DNA from: Bryobacterales bacterium
GTDB lineage: Bacteria; Acidobacteriota; Terriglobia; Bryobacterales; Bryobacteraceae
Length of the DNA stretch: 64,000 nt
Reading direction: 5' to 3'
Assembly (NCBI GenBank): GCA_020851555.1
Contig: JADZCM010000050.1
Span: forward strand, 1 to 64,000
Every line of letters begins with the position of its first letter. Position 1 is the first letter of the stretch. The notes under the pieces were generated by a model. The model was not told the origin of the DNA and ran no database searches. It saw nothing but the letters and a program-made list of their open reading frames with translations. Positions 51,266-59,503 of the stretch are shown one piece after another. Made by a program: the position numbers and the translations under genes.

Positions 51266-52129
51266 TTGGACGCCCCTGAACTACACACTCTGGTCGCCGA
51301 AATTGTGGACCGTGTTCTCGCCTCCTCGAAAGCGCATGAGGCCGGGCCTTACCCCTGCGGGTGGGAGTGCGCGGGTTGCCCTGACACCGCCCCGGAGAAT
51401 TGCGCCGGGCAGGCGGAAACGGTGATCGCCGCGGGCGCGGACCGGCTGTCTTGTTGCACCCGGCTGGCCCGCTCGGCCCCCGGGGTGGCGGGGCTGATCG
51501 ACCATACGCTCTTGCGGCCCGAGGCCACGCACGGCGACATCCTGCGCGTCTGCCGCGAGGCCCGCGAACACGGCTTCGCCAGCGTCTGCATCAACCCCTA
51601 CTGGGTTCCTCTGGCCGCCGCCGAACTGGCGGGATCGGGGGTGAAGGTGTGCAGCGTGGCCGGCTTTCCCCTGGGAGCCGTTCCCGCCGGAATTAAGTGC
51701 GCCGAGGCTGCGGGCGCCGTGCGGAACGGCGCGCGCGAGATCGACATGGTCATCAATGTGGGCGCCCTGCGGTCGGGGAGCTACGATGTGGTGGACCGGG
51801 AGATCCGTGCCGTCGCTGCGGTTTGCCACGGGGCCGGGGCCCTGGTCAAGACCATTCTGGAGACCGCCCTTCTGGACGAGAACCAGAAGATCGTCGCGTC
51901 GGCCATAGCCCGGCTGGCCGGCGCGGACTACGTGAAGACCTCGACCGGTTTCGCCTCCGCCGGAGCCACCGTGGAAGACGTCGCCCTTCTGCGGCGGGTG
52001 GTGGGGCCGGATGCCGGCGTGAAAGCCGCGGGAGGCATTCGCACCATCCAGGATCTGCGGCGCATGGTGGCCGCCGGCGCGGACCGCATCGGGGCCAGCG
52101 CCAGCGTCCGGATCGTCGAGGCGGCCTGA
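51266..52129 (+). CDS. deoC: deoxyribose-phosphate aldolase with cysteine-rich N-terminal extension
   Basis: A 287-residue protein from a TTG start. Residues from about 75 onward are canonical DeoC: LIDHTLLRPEATHGDI, D160 in EIDMVINVGALRSG, the Schiff-base lysine K224 in DYVKTSTGF and K253 in VKAAGGIRT. It cleaves 2-deoxyribose-5-phosphate to acetaldehyde and glyceraldehyde-3-phosphate. The first 70 residues add an extension with C31, C35, C38, C46 and C63/C64, a possible metal site. Such extensions occur in some Acidobacterial DeoC proteins. It precedes the SpoIIE phosphatase by eight bases. Confidence 0.92.
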   Translation: MDAPELHTLVAEIVDRVLASSKAHEAGPYPCGWECAGCPDTAPENCAGQAETVIAAGADRLSCCTRLARSAPGVAGLIDHTLLRPEATHGDILRVCREAREHGFASVCINPYWVPLAAAELAGSGVKVCSVAGFPLGAVPAGIKCAEAAGAVRNGAREIDMVINVGALRSGSYDVVDREIRAVAAVCHGAGALVKTILETALLDENQKIVASAIARLAGADYVKTSTGFASAGATVEDVALLRRVVGPDAGVKAAGGIRTIQDLRRMVAAGADRIGASASVRIVEAA

Positions 52130-52137
52130 GCCCATCC

Positions 52138-53892
52138 ATGGAGAACGCCGGCCATCCGTCTCTGCGTTTCCGCGAGCGCGCGGAGTTGCTCGACTTCTTT
52201 CTGGAGATTGCCGCCGTCACCAGCGAGACGCTCGACCTGGACCGCCTGCTGGCCGGCGTGGCCGGCATCACGACTCGCGTCATCCCTTGCGAGTTGTTCG
52301 CCATCCTGCTTTACAGCGAGCGCCGCCGCCGGCTGAGAATCCACTACGCCATCGGGCACCGGCGCGAGGTGGTGGAAAAACTGGAAGTGGCGCTGGGCGA
52401 AGGATTGTCGGGCCTGGCGGCCATCGAGCGGCGTCCGATCTTGTCGGGCGATGTTCAGAACGACCCCCGTTATCTTCGGGTGGTGGACGCGGTGCAGACG
52501 GAACTGGCGGTCCCCATGTTGAGCCGGGGCGGAAAGCTGGTCGGCGTGATCGACATGCAGTCCACCACGCCGCACGCCTACACCGCCTACGAGCAGTCTA
52601 CTCTCCAACTGATCGCCTCGCGCGTCGCGGCGGCGATCGACCACGCGCGCCTCCACCGCCGCATCGAACGGCAGAACCGGACGCTCCGCGCGTTGACGCG
52701 GCTGTCCCAGGAGTTCTCCTCGATCCTCGATCTCGACACGCTGCTGACCAAGATCGCCGGCGCGGTCCGGTCGCTGGTCCTGTTCGACTCCTTCAGCATC
52801 ATGCTGCTGGACGAGCAGCGCGGCGTGCTGCGGCACCGGTTCAGCTCGCGTTACGACGAGCGCGTCACCGGGGACAACTTCCCCCTCGACCAGGGCATCA
52901 CCGGCGCCGCCGCGCGGCAGCGCGAGGCCATCCGCGTGGACGACGCGCTGGCCGATCCCCGCTACATCCCCCTGCACCCCGACATCCGGTCGGAGGTGGC
53001 CGTGCCGCTGGTGATCCGGGACAAGGTGATCGGCGTCATGGACCTCGAGAGCGAGCGGATCGGTTTCTTCACCGAGGACCATGTGAGGGTGTTGTCGCTG
53101 CTGGCGCCGCAGATTGCCATCTCCATCGAGAACGCGCGGCTCTACCAGGAACTGGCGGAGCGCAAGAAAGGGATGGAGGCGGACCTGGCGGCGGCCCGGG
53201 AACTTCAGTCGGTGCTGCTTCCCCGGCAGGCTCCGGAAGTGCCCGGCTTGGAGATCGCCTCCGGCGTCCGTCCCGCCCATGAAATCAGCGGCGACTTGTA
53301 CGATTTCTTCCCGCAGGGACGGGAGCGCACCGTGGTCGCCGTGGGAGATGTGAGCGGAAAGGGCGCGGCCGCCGCGCTCTATGCCGCGCTCGTCAGCGGA
53401 TTGCTGAGGATCATGGCGCCGGCCCGCGCCCGGCCGTCCCAGCTCATGAAGTCGCTGAACACGGCGCTGCTCGAGCGCAAGGTCGACGCCCGTTTCGTCA
53501 CCCTGCTGGTGCTCGAGTGGCGCCACCGGAAGCGCCAGTTGCGGATGGCGAATGCGGGCGCCATGCCTCCCCTGATCGTGCGCGCGGGCGAAGTGCAGGC
53601 GCCGCGCGTGGAAGGCGTGCCGCTGGGCCTCCTCGAAGACCGTGAGTATGACGAGCTCTCGTTCCAGGCGCAGCCCGGCGACCTCATCGTCCTCTACTCG
53701 GACGGCGTCGAGGACCAGCGCAATTCGGCCGGCGGGCACTACGGCCGCGGGCGCCTGAAGGGCCTGATCGAACTCCACTGGCAGGCGGCTCCCCAGACCC
53801 TGGTGGACGCCGTGTTCGAGGATCTCAACCGCTTCTCCGACGGCGCGCGGACGTCGGACGACCAAACGCTCATCGTAATGAAGGTGAAATGA
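52138..53892 (+). CDS. tandem-GAF SpoIIE/RsbU-type PP2C phosphatase
   Basis: The start is the ATG 52138, eight bases after deoC; the frame is open upstream only as a shadow. The 584-residue protein has two GAF domains (about 35-175 and 205-345), then a short coiled linker (QELAERKKGMEADLAAARELQ). A SpoIIE PP2C domain follows (about 385-580): HEISGDLYDFF, VVAVGDVSGKGAAAALYAALV, LVLEWRHRKRQLRMANAGAMPP, YSDGVEDQRN and SDDQTLIVMKV. It likely dephosphorylates an anti-anti-sigma factor in response to a small ligand. Its stop overlaps lysA. Confidence 0.92.
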   Translation: MENAGHPSLRFRERAELLDFFLEIAAVTSETLDLDRLLAGVAGITTRVIPCELFAILLYSERRRRLRIHYAIGHRREVVEKLEVALGEGLSGLAAIERRPILSGDVQNDPRYLRVVDAVQTELAVPMLSRGGKLVGVIDMQSTTPHAYTAYEQSTLQLIASRVAAAIDHARLHRRIERQNRTLRALTRLSQEFSSILDLDTLLTKIAGAVRSLVLFDSFSIMLLDEQRGVLRHRFSSRYDERVTGDNFPLDQGITGAAARQREAIRVDDALADPRYIPLHPDIRSEVAVPLVIRDKVIGVMDLESERIGFFTEDHVRVLSLLAPQIAISIENARLYQELAERKKGMEADLAAARELQSVLLPRQAPEVPGLEIASGVRPAHEISGDLYDFFPQGRERTVVAVGDVSGKGAAAALYAALVSGLLRIMAPARARPSQLMKSLNTALLERKVDARFVTLLVLEWRHRKRQLRMANAGAMPPLIVRAGEVQAPRVEGVPLGLLEDREYDELSFQAQPGDLIVLYSDGVEDQRNSAGGHYGRGRLKGLIELHWQAAPQTLVDAVFEDLNRFSDGARTSDDQTLIVMKVK

Positions 53893-55148
53893 TGCCGGAC
53901 CTCCCCAACGCTTTTTGGTACCAGGAAGACGCGCTGTACTGCGAGCAGGCGGCCCTCGCGGACATCGCCGCGCGCGCCGGCACGCCGTGTTACGTTTACT
54001 CCCTGCGAGCCGTGCTCGAGCGCTTTGCGGCCTATCAGGAAGGACTCAGCGGGCTGCCGCACCTGGTGTGCTACGCGGTGAAGGCCAATTCCAACCTCCA
54101 CCTGCTCGCCATGCTCGCCAAAGCCGGGGCCGGCTTCGACGTGGTTTCGGCCGGCGAGCTCTTCCGGGTCATCCGGGCCGGAGGCGATCCGGCGCGCGTC
54201 GTCTTCTCGGGTGTGGGCAAGACCGCCGACGAGATCGAGTACGCCCTCGCGCGCGGCATCCACAGCTTCAATTGCGAGTCGGACTCGGAGGTGGCCCTCA
54301 TCGATGCGCTGGCGGCGCGGCGCGGGGTTCGGGCGCGCATCGCCATCCGGGTCAATCCGCACGTGGAGGCGGGGGCGCACCCCTACATCTCCACCGGCCT
54401 GCGGCAGCACAAGTTCGGCATCGATTTCTCGGAGGTGGAGGACGTCTACCGCCGCGCTCTGGCTTGCCCCAACGTGGTGGCCGAGGGCGTAAGCTGTCAC
54501 ATCGGCTCCCAGATCCTGAACCCCGAACGCATCTTCGAGGCCGTGGACCGCATGCTGGAGCTGGTGGCCCGGTTGCGCGGCATGGGGCTGCCCATCCGGC
54601 ATCTGGATCTCGGCGGTGGGCTGGGCGTGGCCTACAAGCCCGGGGACCGTACGCCCGACATCCGGGAGTTCGCCGGATGGATCCGCCGCAAGGTCGAAGG
54701 CGCGGACTTGTTTCTCATGCTCGAACCCGGCCGGTCCATCGTCGGCGAAGCCGGCGCCCTGCTCACGCGCGTCCTGTACCGGAAGCGCACGCCTTCCCGG
54801 GAGTTCATCGTGGTGGACGCCGCCATGACCGACCTGATCCGGCCGTCGCTGTATCAGTCGTATCACGAGATCCTGCCGGTCCGCCGCTCCTCGCGCGGGA
54901 CGGTCCTGGCCGACGTCGTGGGGCCGGTGTGCGAATCGGGCGACTTTTTGGCTCTGGATCGCGAGATGCCCAACGTGCTTCCCGGCGACCTTCTGGCGGT
55001 CTGCACCGCGGGCGCCTACGGTTTCGTGCTGAGTTCGAACTACAACGCCCGCCCGCGCCCGCCCGAGATCCTGGTGGAGGGAGACGCCTGGCGGACCGTG
55101 CGCGTCCGTGAGACCTTCGAGGACCTGATCCGCGGCGAATCCCTTTGA
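53889..55148 (+). CDS. lysA: diaminopimelate decarboxylase
   Basis: A 419-residue fold-III PLP enzyme with K65 (CYAVKANSN) binding PLP, HIGSQI, DLGGGLGV, the EPGRSIVG phosphate/substrate loop, and CESGDF as the dimer-partner catalytic cysteine block. It converts meso-DAP to lysine, the only lysine-pathway gene away from the dap cluster. It overlaps the phosphatase stop by four bases (ATGA), so its translation is coupled to a regulator gene of no obvious metabolic link. Confidence 0.95.
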   Translation: MMPDLPNAFWYQEDALYCEQAALADIAARAGTPCYVYSLRAVLERFAAYQEGLSGLPHLVCYAVKANSNLHLLAMLAKAGAGFDVVSAGELFRVIRAGGDPARVVFSGVGKTADEIEYALARGIHSFNCESDSEVALIDALAARRGVRARIAIRVNPHVEAGAHPYISTGLRQHKFGIDFSEVEDVYRRALACPNVVAEGVSCHIGSQILNPERIFEAVDRMLELVARLRGMGLPIRHLDLGGGLGVAYKPGDRTPDIREFAGWIRRKVEGADLFLMLEPGRSIVGEAGALLTRVLYRKRTPSREFIVVDAAMTDLIRPSLYQSYHEILPVRRSSRGTVLADVVGPVCESGDFLALDREMPNVLPGDLLAVCTAGAYGFVLSSNYNARPRPPEILVEGDAWRTVRVRETFEDLIRGESL

Positions 55149-55152
55149 TCCC

Positions 55153-55181
55153 TTGCGGCTCCCGCCCGGCGGACCTACAAT
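55153..55181 (+). promoter_or_regulatory. sigma70-like promoter of the small basic protein gene
   Basis: TTGCGG (55153-55158), a 17-base spacer and TACAAT (55176-55181). The predicted leader is about 30 bases and includes GGAGG shortly before the ATG at 55219. Confidence 0.5.
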
Positions 55182-55218
55182 CTAAGCAGACGGTTGCAGT
55201 ATCGAACGGAGGCGGTCT

Positions 55219-55530
55219 ATGGCGAATCAAGGCAAGCACCCGAAAGACCCGATTCAGGAGTGGATCCTGGGCGAGGAGGGGGACGTCCCCACCAGTACGC
55301 GGGGCGCCCACGTTGTGGGCGGCTACATTAAGAGAGGCAAGCCGGCGCTGAAGAAAGCCCGCAAACCCGCGGCGCCTGAGACGCCCGCCAAGCCGGAACC
55401 GGCTTTGATAAGGGAATCCTCTCCGCCTCACAAGACCGAAGCGAAGCCGTCCCAGGCTGCTTCCTGGGAGCATCAGCGGCGCCTGGAGAGGCTCTCCCAG
55501 TTGCGCGCCCCGCACTCGCGAGGCCACTGA
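55219..55530 (+). CDS. small basic hypothetical protein
   Basis: A 103-residue protein with an ATG start and GGAGG ribosome site. The first 50 residues contain DPIQEWILGEEGDVPTSTRGAHVVGGYIKRG. The remainder is lysine/proline/alanine rich and presumably disordered (KKARKPAAPETPAKPEP). It has no signal peptide or membrane segment. I recognise no family. A good promoter and ribosome site argue that it is expressed. Convergent with the second response regulator. Confidence 0.6.
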   Translation: MANQGKHPKDPIQEWILGEEGDVPTSTRGAHVVGGYIKRGKPALKKARKPAAPETPAKPEPALIRESSPPHKTEAKPSQAASWEHQRRLERLSQLRAPHSRGH

Positions 55531-55538
55531 CCGGCCCG

Positions 55539-56189
55539 TCAGGTGATGATTTTCTTGCGCACCGCGTAAAGCACGATCTCGGCGGTGCTGTGCAGGCCCA
55601 GTTTCTGCATGAGATTGGAGCGGTGCGTCTCAACCGTGTAGAGGCTGAGGTCGAGCAGGGCGGCGGCCTCCTTGTTGGACTTGCCCTCGGCCAGAAGCTG
55701 CAAGACCTCCTTCTCCCGGTCTGTCAGCAGGTCGTAGGAATCCGTCAGGTGCTGCTGCTGCAAGCGCCGCATGTAGTCCTCGAGCAGCGTACGGGCAATC
55801 GCCGGACTGAAGAAGGGACGCCCCTGGCTGACCGCCTTCACGGCGTGGATCAGGTCAGCCTCCGCGGAGTCCTTGAGCAGGTAGCCCTTCGCGCCCGCCG
55901 AGAGCGCCCGGACCAGGTAAGTTTCGTCCGAGTGCATGCTGAGGATGACCACCCCGGCGGCGGGCGTCTTCTTCACGATCTGCGCCGTTGCGTCCAGCCC
56001 GTTCAGGTTGGGCATGGCGATGTCCATGACCACCACGTCCGGATTGAGTTCCTCCGACAGCTTCACGGCTTCCCGCCCGTCGCCCGCCTCGCCCACCACC
56101 TCGAAGCCCTCGGTTCGCTCCAACAGGTAGTGCAGCCCCCGCCGCACGACCGCGTGATCGTCGGCCAGCAGTACGCGAATGGCGCTCAT
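55539..56189 (-). CDS. NarL/FixJ-type response regulator (second pair)
   Basis: A 216-residue regulator paralogous to the one at 46318. Receiver: VLLADDHAVVRRGL, D56 in VVVMDIAMP, GYLLKD. LuxR-type helix-turn-helix: LTDREKEVLQLLAEGKSNKEAA, SLYTVETHRSNLMQKL. The ATG overlaps the kinase stop (four bases), so the pair is co-translated. Regulon unknown. Confidence 0.94.
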   Translation of the reverse strand: MSAIRVLLADDHAVVRRGLHYLLERTEGFEVVGEAGDGREAVKLSEELNPDVVVMDIAMPNLNGLDATAQIVKKTPAAGVVILSMHSDETYLVRALSAGAKGYLLKDSAEADLIHAVKAVSQGRPFFSPAIARTLLEDYMRRLQQQHLTDSYDLLTDREKEVLQLLAEGKSNKEAAALLDLSLYTVETHRSNLMQKLGLHSTAEIVLYAVRKKIIT

Positions 56190-57523
56190 GCCCGTGTTTC
56201 CTCCGCCCAGGGTAGCTCAACGCGGAGCGTCGTGCCCTTTCCGGGCTCCGAACGCAGCGCCACGGAACCTCCCAGTTCCCTGGCCCGCTCCTCGATTCCG
56301 ATCAGGCCCAGGCCCCGGCCTTCCGCCCCGCTGAAGCCCACGCCGTCGTCCTGCACGCTCAGGTACACCGTCTTGGGCGCTCCGTGTACCGTGATCCGCA
56401 CGGACTTCGCCTGCGCGTGGCGCGCGCAGTTGGTCAGCGCCTCCTGCACGATGCGGAAGACGCAGGTCCGGTGCGTATCGGGCAGCGCGTCCACGACGCC
56501 GTCAATTTCCACCGCCGCCGGGATGCCGCTGCGCCGCGAGAACTCCCTGCCTTGCCACTCCAGGGCCGGCCCCAGCCCCAGGTCGTCCAGCATGGCCGGC
56601 CGCAGCCCCATGGCCAGGTCCCGTACGGACGTCATGGTCTGCTCGGCCAGCAGTTTGGCCTCCTGTAGCCTCCCCGCGAATTCCTCGCCGGATGAGGTCC
56701 GCAACCCCTCAAGATTGGCGAGTTCCATCCGCAGGGCCGTCAGGCTCTGGCCCACCTCGTCGTGCAGTTCGCGGGAGAGCGACCGCCTCTCGGCCTCCTG
56801 CGCCCGGACCAGCTCCTGCGACAACCGCCGCAATTCCCGTTCGGCGCGCGCGCTCCGCGCCCGGTTGCCCTCGCTTTCCCGCTCCAGCCGGGAGATCCTG
56901 AAGATGCTCGTGCCCGCCACCAGCAGGCCCAGGGATACGGCGACCCCCAGCATCCACAGCAGGTAACGGTTGAACGCCGCCTGCCCCTGCTCCAGGCGCT
57001 GCTGCTGCGACTCGAGCGCGGAATCGTTGATGAGGCTGATCCTTCTGGCTATCTCCAGGGCGGCGTCGCGCCGCGGCAGCACCCTCTGCTGGAGGAAGAA
57101 GCTGCCCAGGGCTCTTCTCCGCCCGCCGGTCCAGGAGAACAGCGGGTCGATGGAGTCCCAGTAGGCGTCCAGTTCCTGGTTGAGTTCGGCGAGGACGCTT
57201 TCCTGTTCCGGACCCTCCAGCCGCTTGAGTTGCTCCAGTTCCTTCGCCATGCCGGCGCGGATCTCGAGCAGCTTCTGCCGGTGCATAAAGGCCGTCAAAT
57301 CGGAAGGGTCCAGCAGGTAATCGCGCACAAAAATGCCCGAGAGGTTCACCCCCGATCGGATTTCGTCAAAGATGCGCGTGCTCTCGCGGTGGGCCCTGGA
57401 GATGGCGTCCATCTCCGCAAAGAGCTGCGCGGCCCGCCGGGCCGAGCCCAATCCGGCCAGCCCGATCAGCACGACCAGGCTGCCAAAGCCGAAAAACAGA
57501 ACTGGCGAGCTTCGCGATCGCAT
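56186..57523 (-). CDS. NarX-type sensor histidine kinase (second pair)
   Basis: A 445-residue membrane kinase. Transmembrane helices lie at about 7-27 and 188-208, bracketing a periplasmic helical bundle (CHASE3-like by length and composition). The dimerisation/phosphotransfer helix has H254 in SRELHDEVGQSL. HATPase_c shows VQEALTNCARHA, SVQDDGVGF and GLGLIGIEERA. It resembles the kinase at 46949 in layout but the sensor domains differ in sequence. Confidence 0.93.
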   Translation of the reverse strand: MRSRSSPVLFFGFGSLVVLIGLAGLGSARRAAQLFAEMDAISRAHRESTRIFDEIRSGVNLSGIFVRDYLLDPSDLTAFMHRQKLLEIRAGMAKELEQLKRLEGPEQESVLAELNQELDAYWDSIDPLFSWTGGRRRALGSFFLQQRVLPRRDAALEIARRISLINDSALESQQQRLEQGQAAFNRYLLWMLGVAVSLGLLVAGTSIFRISRLERESEGNRARSARAERELRRLSQELVRAQEAERRSLSRELHDEVGQSLTALRMELANLEGLRTSSGEEFAGRLQEAKLLAEQTMTSVRDLAMGLRPAMLDDLGLGPALEWQGREFSRRSGIPAAVEIDGVVDALPDTHRTCVFRIVQEALTNCARHAQAKSVRITVHGAPKTVYLSVQDDGVGFSGAEGRGLGLIGIEERARELGGSVALRSEPGKGTTLRVELPWAEETRA

Positions 57524-57651
57524 GCCGCCCTCCCGGGCCTGCTCCTATTGTTTCATTACCCCGGGGCTGAGGTCCCGGGCAACGGAATCGCCGCTTCCCG
57601 GTTCCACTGGACGCCGGGCTGGAGCGCCGCCGCGGCGTTGTGCGGCCGCGG

Positions 57652-57657
57652 TAATCT
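57652..57657 (+). promoter_or_regulatory. -10 hexamer of the phosphoglycerate-glycoside phosphatase gene
   Basis: TAATCT ends seven bases before the GTG start at 57665, again predicting a leaderless message. No ribosome binding site is present, and the -35 is poor. Confidence 0.35.
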
Positions 57658-57664
57658 GGTGGGC

Positions 57665-58462
57665 GTGCTGGCCGTATTCACGGACCTGGACGGGACGCTG
57701 CTGGACCGCGACACCTACGCTTTCGAGGCGGCCCGCCCGGCGCTAGACCTGCTGTCCCGCCACGGCATTCCGGTGGTTCTGTGCACCAGCAAGACTCGGG
57801 CAGAGACGGAAGTCTGGCGCCGCCGGCTGGGGAACTCCGCGCCTTTCATCGTGGAAAACGGCGGGGCCGCTTTCGTGCCTCCCGGTTGCTTCCCTTTTCC
57901 CGTACCCGGCGCCGTGGAACGCGGAGGCTACCTCGCCATTGAATTCGGCGATCCGTACCTGTCCCTGGTTTCCGCGCTCAAAGACGCCTCCCTCGCTTGC
58001 GGAGTGCGGGTTCGCGGCTTCCATGACATGAGCCCGGAGGAGGTCGCGCAGCGCTCCGGCCTCAGCGTGGAGGAAGCGCGGCTGGCCAGGCAGCGGGAAT
58101 ACGGCGAGCCCTTCCTGATCCTCGATCCCACGGGAGAACCCGCCCTGCTCGCCGCCATTGAAAGGAGCGGCAAGCGCTGGACGCGCGGCGGACGGTTTCA
58201 TCACATCACCGGAGGCAATGACAAGGCCGGGGCCGTCCGCATCCTCTCGGATGCTTTCCGGCGCCTGCACCCCGACCTCACCACTGTGGGACTCGGCGAC
58301 GGGTTGAACGACGCCGGGTTCCTCCGGGTTGTCGACGTTGCTTTCCTGGTGCGTTCGCCGGACTCCGGCGCGCTGAGCGTCATGGTGCCCCGGGGGCGGC
58401 TGACCGCCGGAACAGGACCCGAGGGCTGGAACGAAGCGATCCTCCAGTTGGGCGTCCGTTAG
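57665..58462 (+). CDS. mannosyl/glucosyl-3-phosphoglycerate phosphatase (HAD-IIB)
   Basis: A 265-residue HAD phosphatase; GTG 57665 is chosen, with GTG 57659 as an alternative. Motif I FTDLDGTLLD, motif II VVLCTSKTRAETE, VENGGAAFVPPG, GGNDKAGAVR (motif III lysine) and motif IV GLGDGLNDAGFL match the MpgP/YedP family. These enzymes remove phosphate from mannosyl- or glucosyl-3-phosphoglycerate to yield the osmolyte. The GpgS-like transferase at 60842, on the opposite strand of the same island, would make the substrate. A usual gene symbol is mpgP or gpgP, left open because the sugar is unknown. Confidence 0.87.
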   Translation: MLAVFTDLDGTLLDRDTYAFEAARPALDLLSRHGIPVVLCTSKTRAETEVWRRRLGNSAPFIVENGGAAFVPPGCFPFPVPGAVERGGYLAIEFGDPYLSLVSALKDASLACGVRVRGFHDMSPEEVAQRSGLSVEEARLARQREYGEPFLILDPTGEPALLAAIERSGKRWTRGGRFHHITGGNDKAGAVRILSDAFRRLHPDLTTVGLGDGLNDAGFLRVVDVAFLVRSPDSGALSVMVPRGRLTAGTGPEGWNEAILQLGVR

Positions 58463-58481
58463 AACCCGGCCGCGCGCCGGC

Positions 58482-58733
58482 TCATTCCTCGCCCGCGGGC
58501 TTGGCCCGCGCCCGCTTTCGCGGCGGCGGCTTAAGGCGCGCCTTCAATTCCAGTTCGGCCCGGAACCAATCCTCCGCCGCCGAGCCTCCGGTGCGGCCCC
58601 TCGCCTCCCAATAGGAGTAAGCCAGCCGGGCGATCTCCTCGCTGGATACTGCGGCGGCCGGTTGGGCCTTCTTGGTGCGCGTGGCGGCTGGGCGCGTGGG
58701 GCCGCCGGCCTTCTTCCTTCCAGAGACTGGCAT
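58482..58733 (-). CDS. DUF2934 small protein
   Basis: Start at 58733 (MPVSGRKKAGG) with AGGAGG ten bases upstream; the much longer open frame upstream is a shadow. The 83-residue product has a basic disordered N-terminus. A single DUF2934 helix pair follows: EEIARLAYSYWEARGRTGGSAAEDWFRAELEL. DUF2934 is common in Acidobacteria and Planctomycetes and has no known function. It is last in the minus-strand osmolyte operon. Confidence 0.8.
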   Translation of the reverse strand: MPVSGRKKAGGPTRPAATRTKKAQPAAAVSSEEIARLAYSYWEARGRTGGSAAEDWFRAELELKARLKPPPRKRARAKPAGEE

Positions 58734-58795
58734 CGCAGGTCCTCCTAATGCAATTTTAGCGGAACCTGCGCCTCGCCAGCCGCCTCCGGCCTCCG

Positions 58796-59500
58796 CTACA
58801 GATGGGTCCAGAGCGACCGGGAACCTCCTTCGCCTTCGCGCGCGGCCTTGTCCTCCATGTAGCGGTGTGCCGCGTCGCGGCCCGCCAGCCCCAGGGCCAG
58901 GCTCGCCGCCAGCGCCGCGCCGCTGAGCAGGATGATGAACGCCGCCAGAAAGACGCTTCGCGCGAAATCGAGGTGGTCCGCCGCGGCGACCACCGCCACG
59001 AACAGGATCACGATCCGGACCGCCACGGCGATCCGGCGCGGTGAAGGAAGGCTCTCGTTCACGGCCCAGACCAGCGCGCTGCGTCCCAGGTAGTGCCCCA
59101 GCCAGAAGCCCGTCAGCAGAATCAGGCCGGCGACGGCCAACTTCGGCAGCAACAACACGAAACTCTGCGTCATCTGCGAGGTCAGGTTGGTGTTGAACAC
59201 GCTCAGGCCGGTCAGGAAGCCCGCCAGCAGGATGAGCCAGTAGGCGGTCTCCGACACGATCCGGGTGGCCCGCAACCGTCCGGAACTGTCGATCAAAAAA
59301 GCCAGCCCGCTGCGGCGCAGGAACCGGTCCACCCCGGCGCCCTTGAACAGCCGGTTCAGGAGCCACCGCGCCAGAGCTGCCGTAAGATACGCGGCCAGCA
59401 GGATGATCATGGCCGCCAGCAGAGGCGGCAGATACGTCGTCACCTGGAACCGGAGCCGCTCCAGCACCGATTCCAGAACCAGTCGCATGGTCTCGATCAT
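58796..59500 (-). CDS. conserved-TM-helix membrane protein, mechanosensitive-channel related (CmpX/MscS-like without the beta domain)
   Basis: A 234-residue protein with about five hydrophobic segments. Each repeated unit resembles the conserved TM helix of small mechanosensitive channels: LARWLLNRLFKGAGVDRFLRRSGLAFL and FWLGHYLGRSALVWAV, ending with LALGLAGRDAAHRYMEDKA. The cytoplasmic beta domain of true MscS is absent, so it is closer to CmpX-type proteins. It starts three bases before the glycosyltransferase gene ends. Placement in an osmolyte operon suggests a tension-gated or modulatory role; inferred. Confidence 0.75.
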   Translation of the reverse strand: MIETMRLVLESVLERLRFQVTTYLPPLLAAMIILLAAYLTAALARWLLNRLFKGAGVDRFLRRSGLAFLIDSSGRLRATRIVSETAYWLILLAGFLTGLSVFNTNLTSQMTQSFVLLLPKLAVAGLILLTGFWLGHYLGRSALVWAVNESLPSPRRIAVAVRIVILFVAVVAAADHLDFARSVFLAAFIILLSGAALAASLALGLAGRDAAHRYMEDKAAREGEGGSRSLWTHL

Positions 59501-59503
59501 GGT

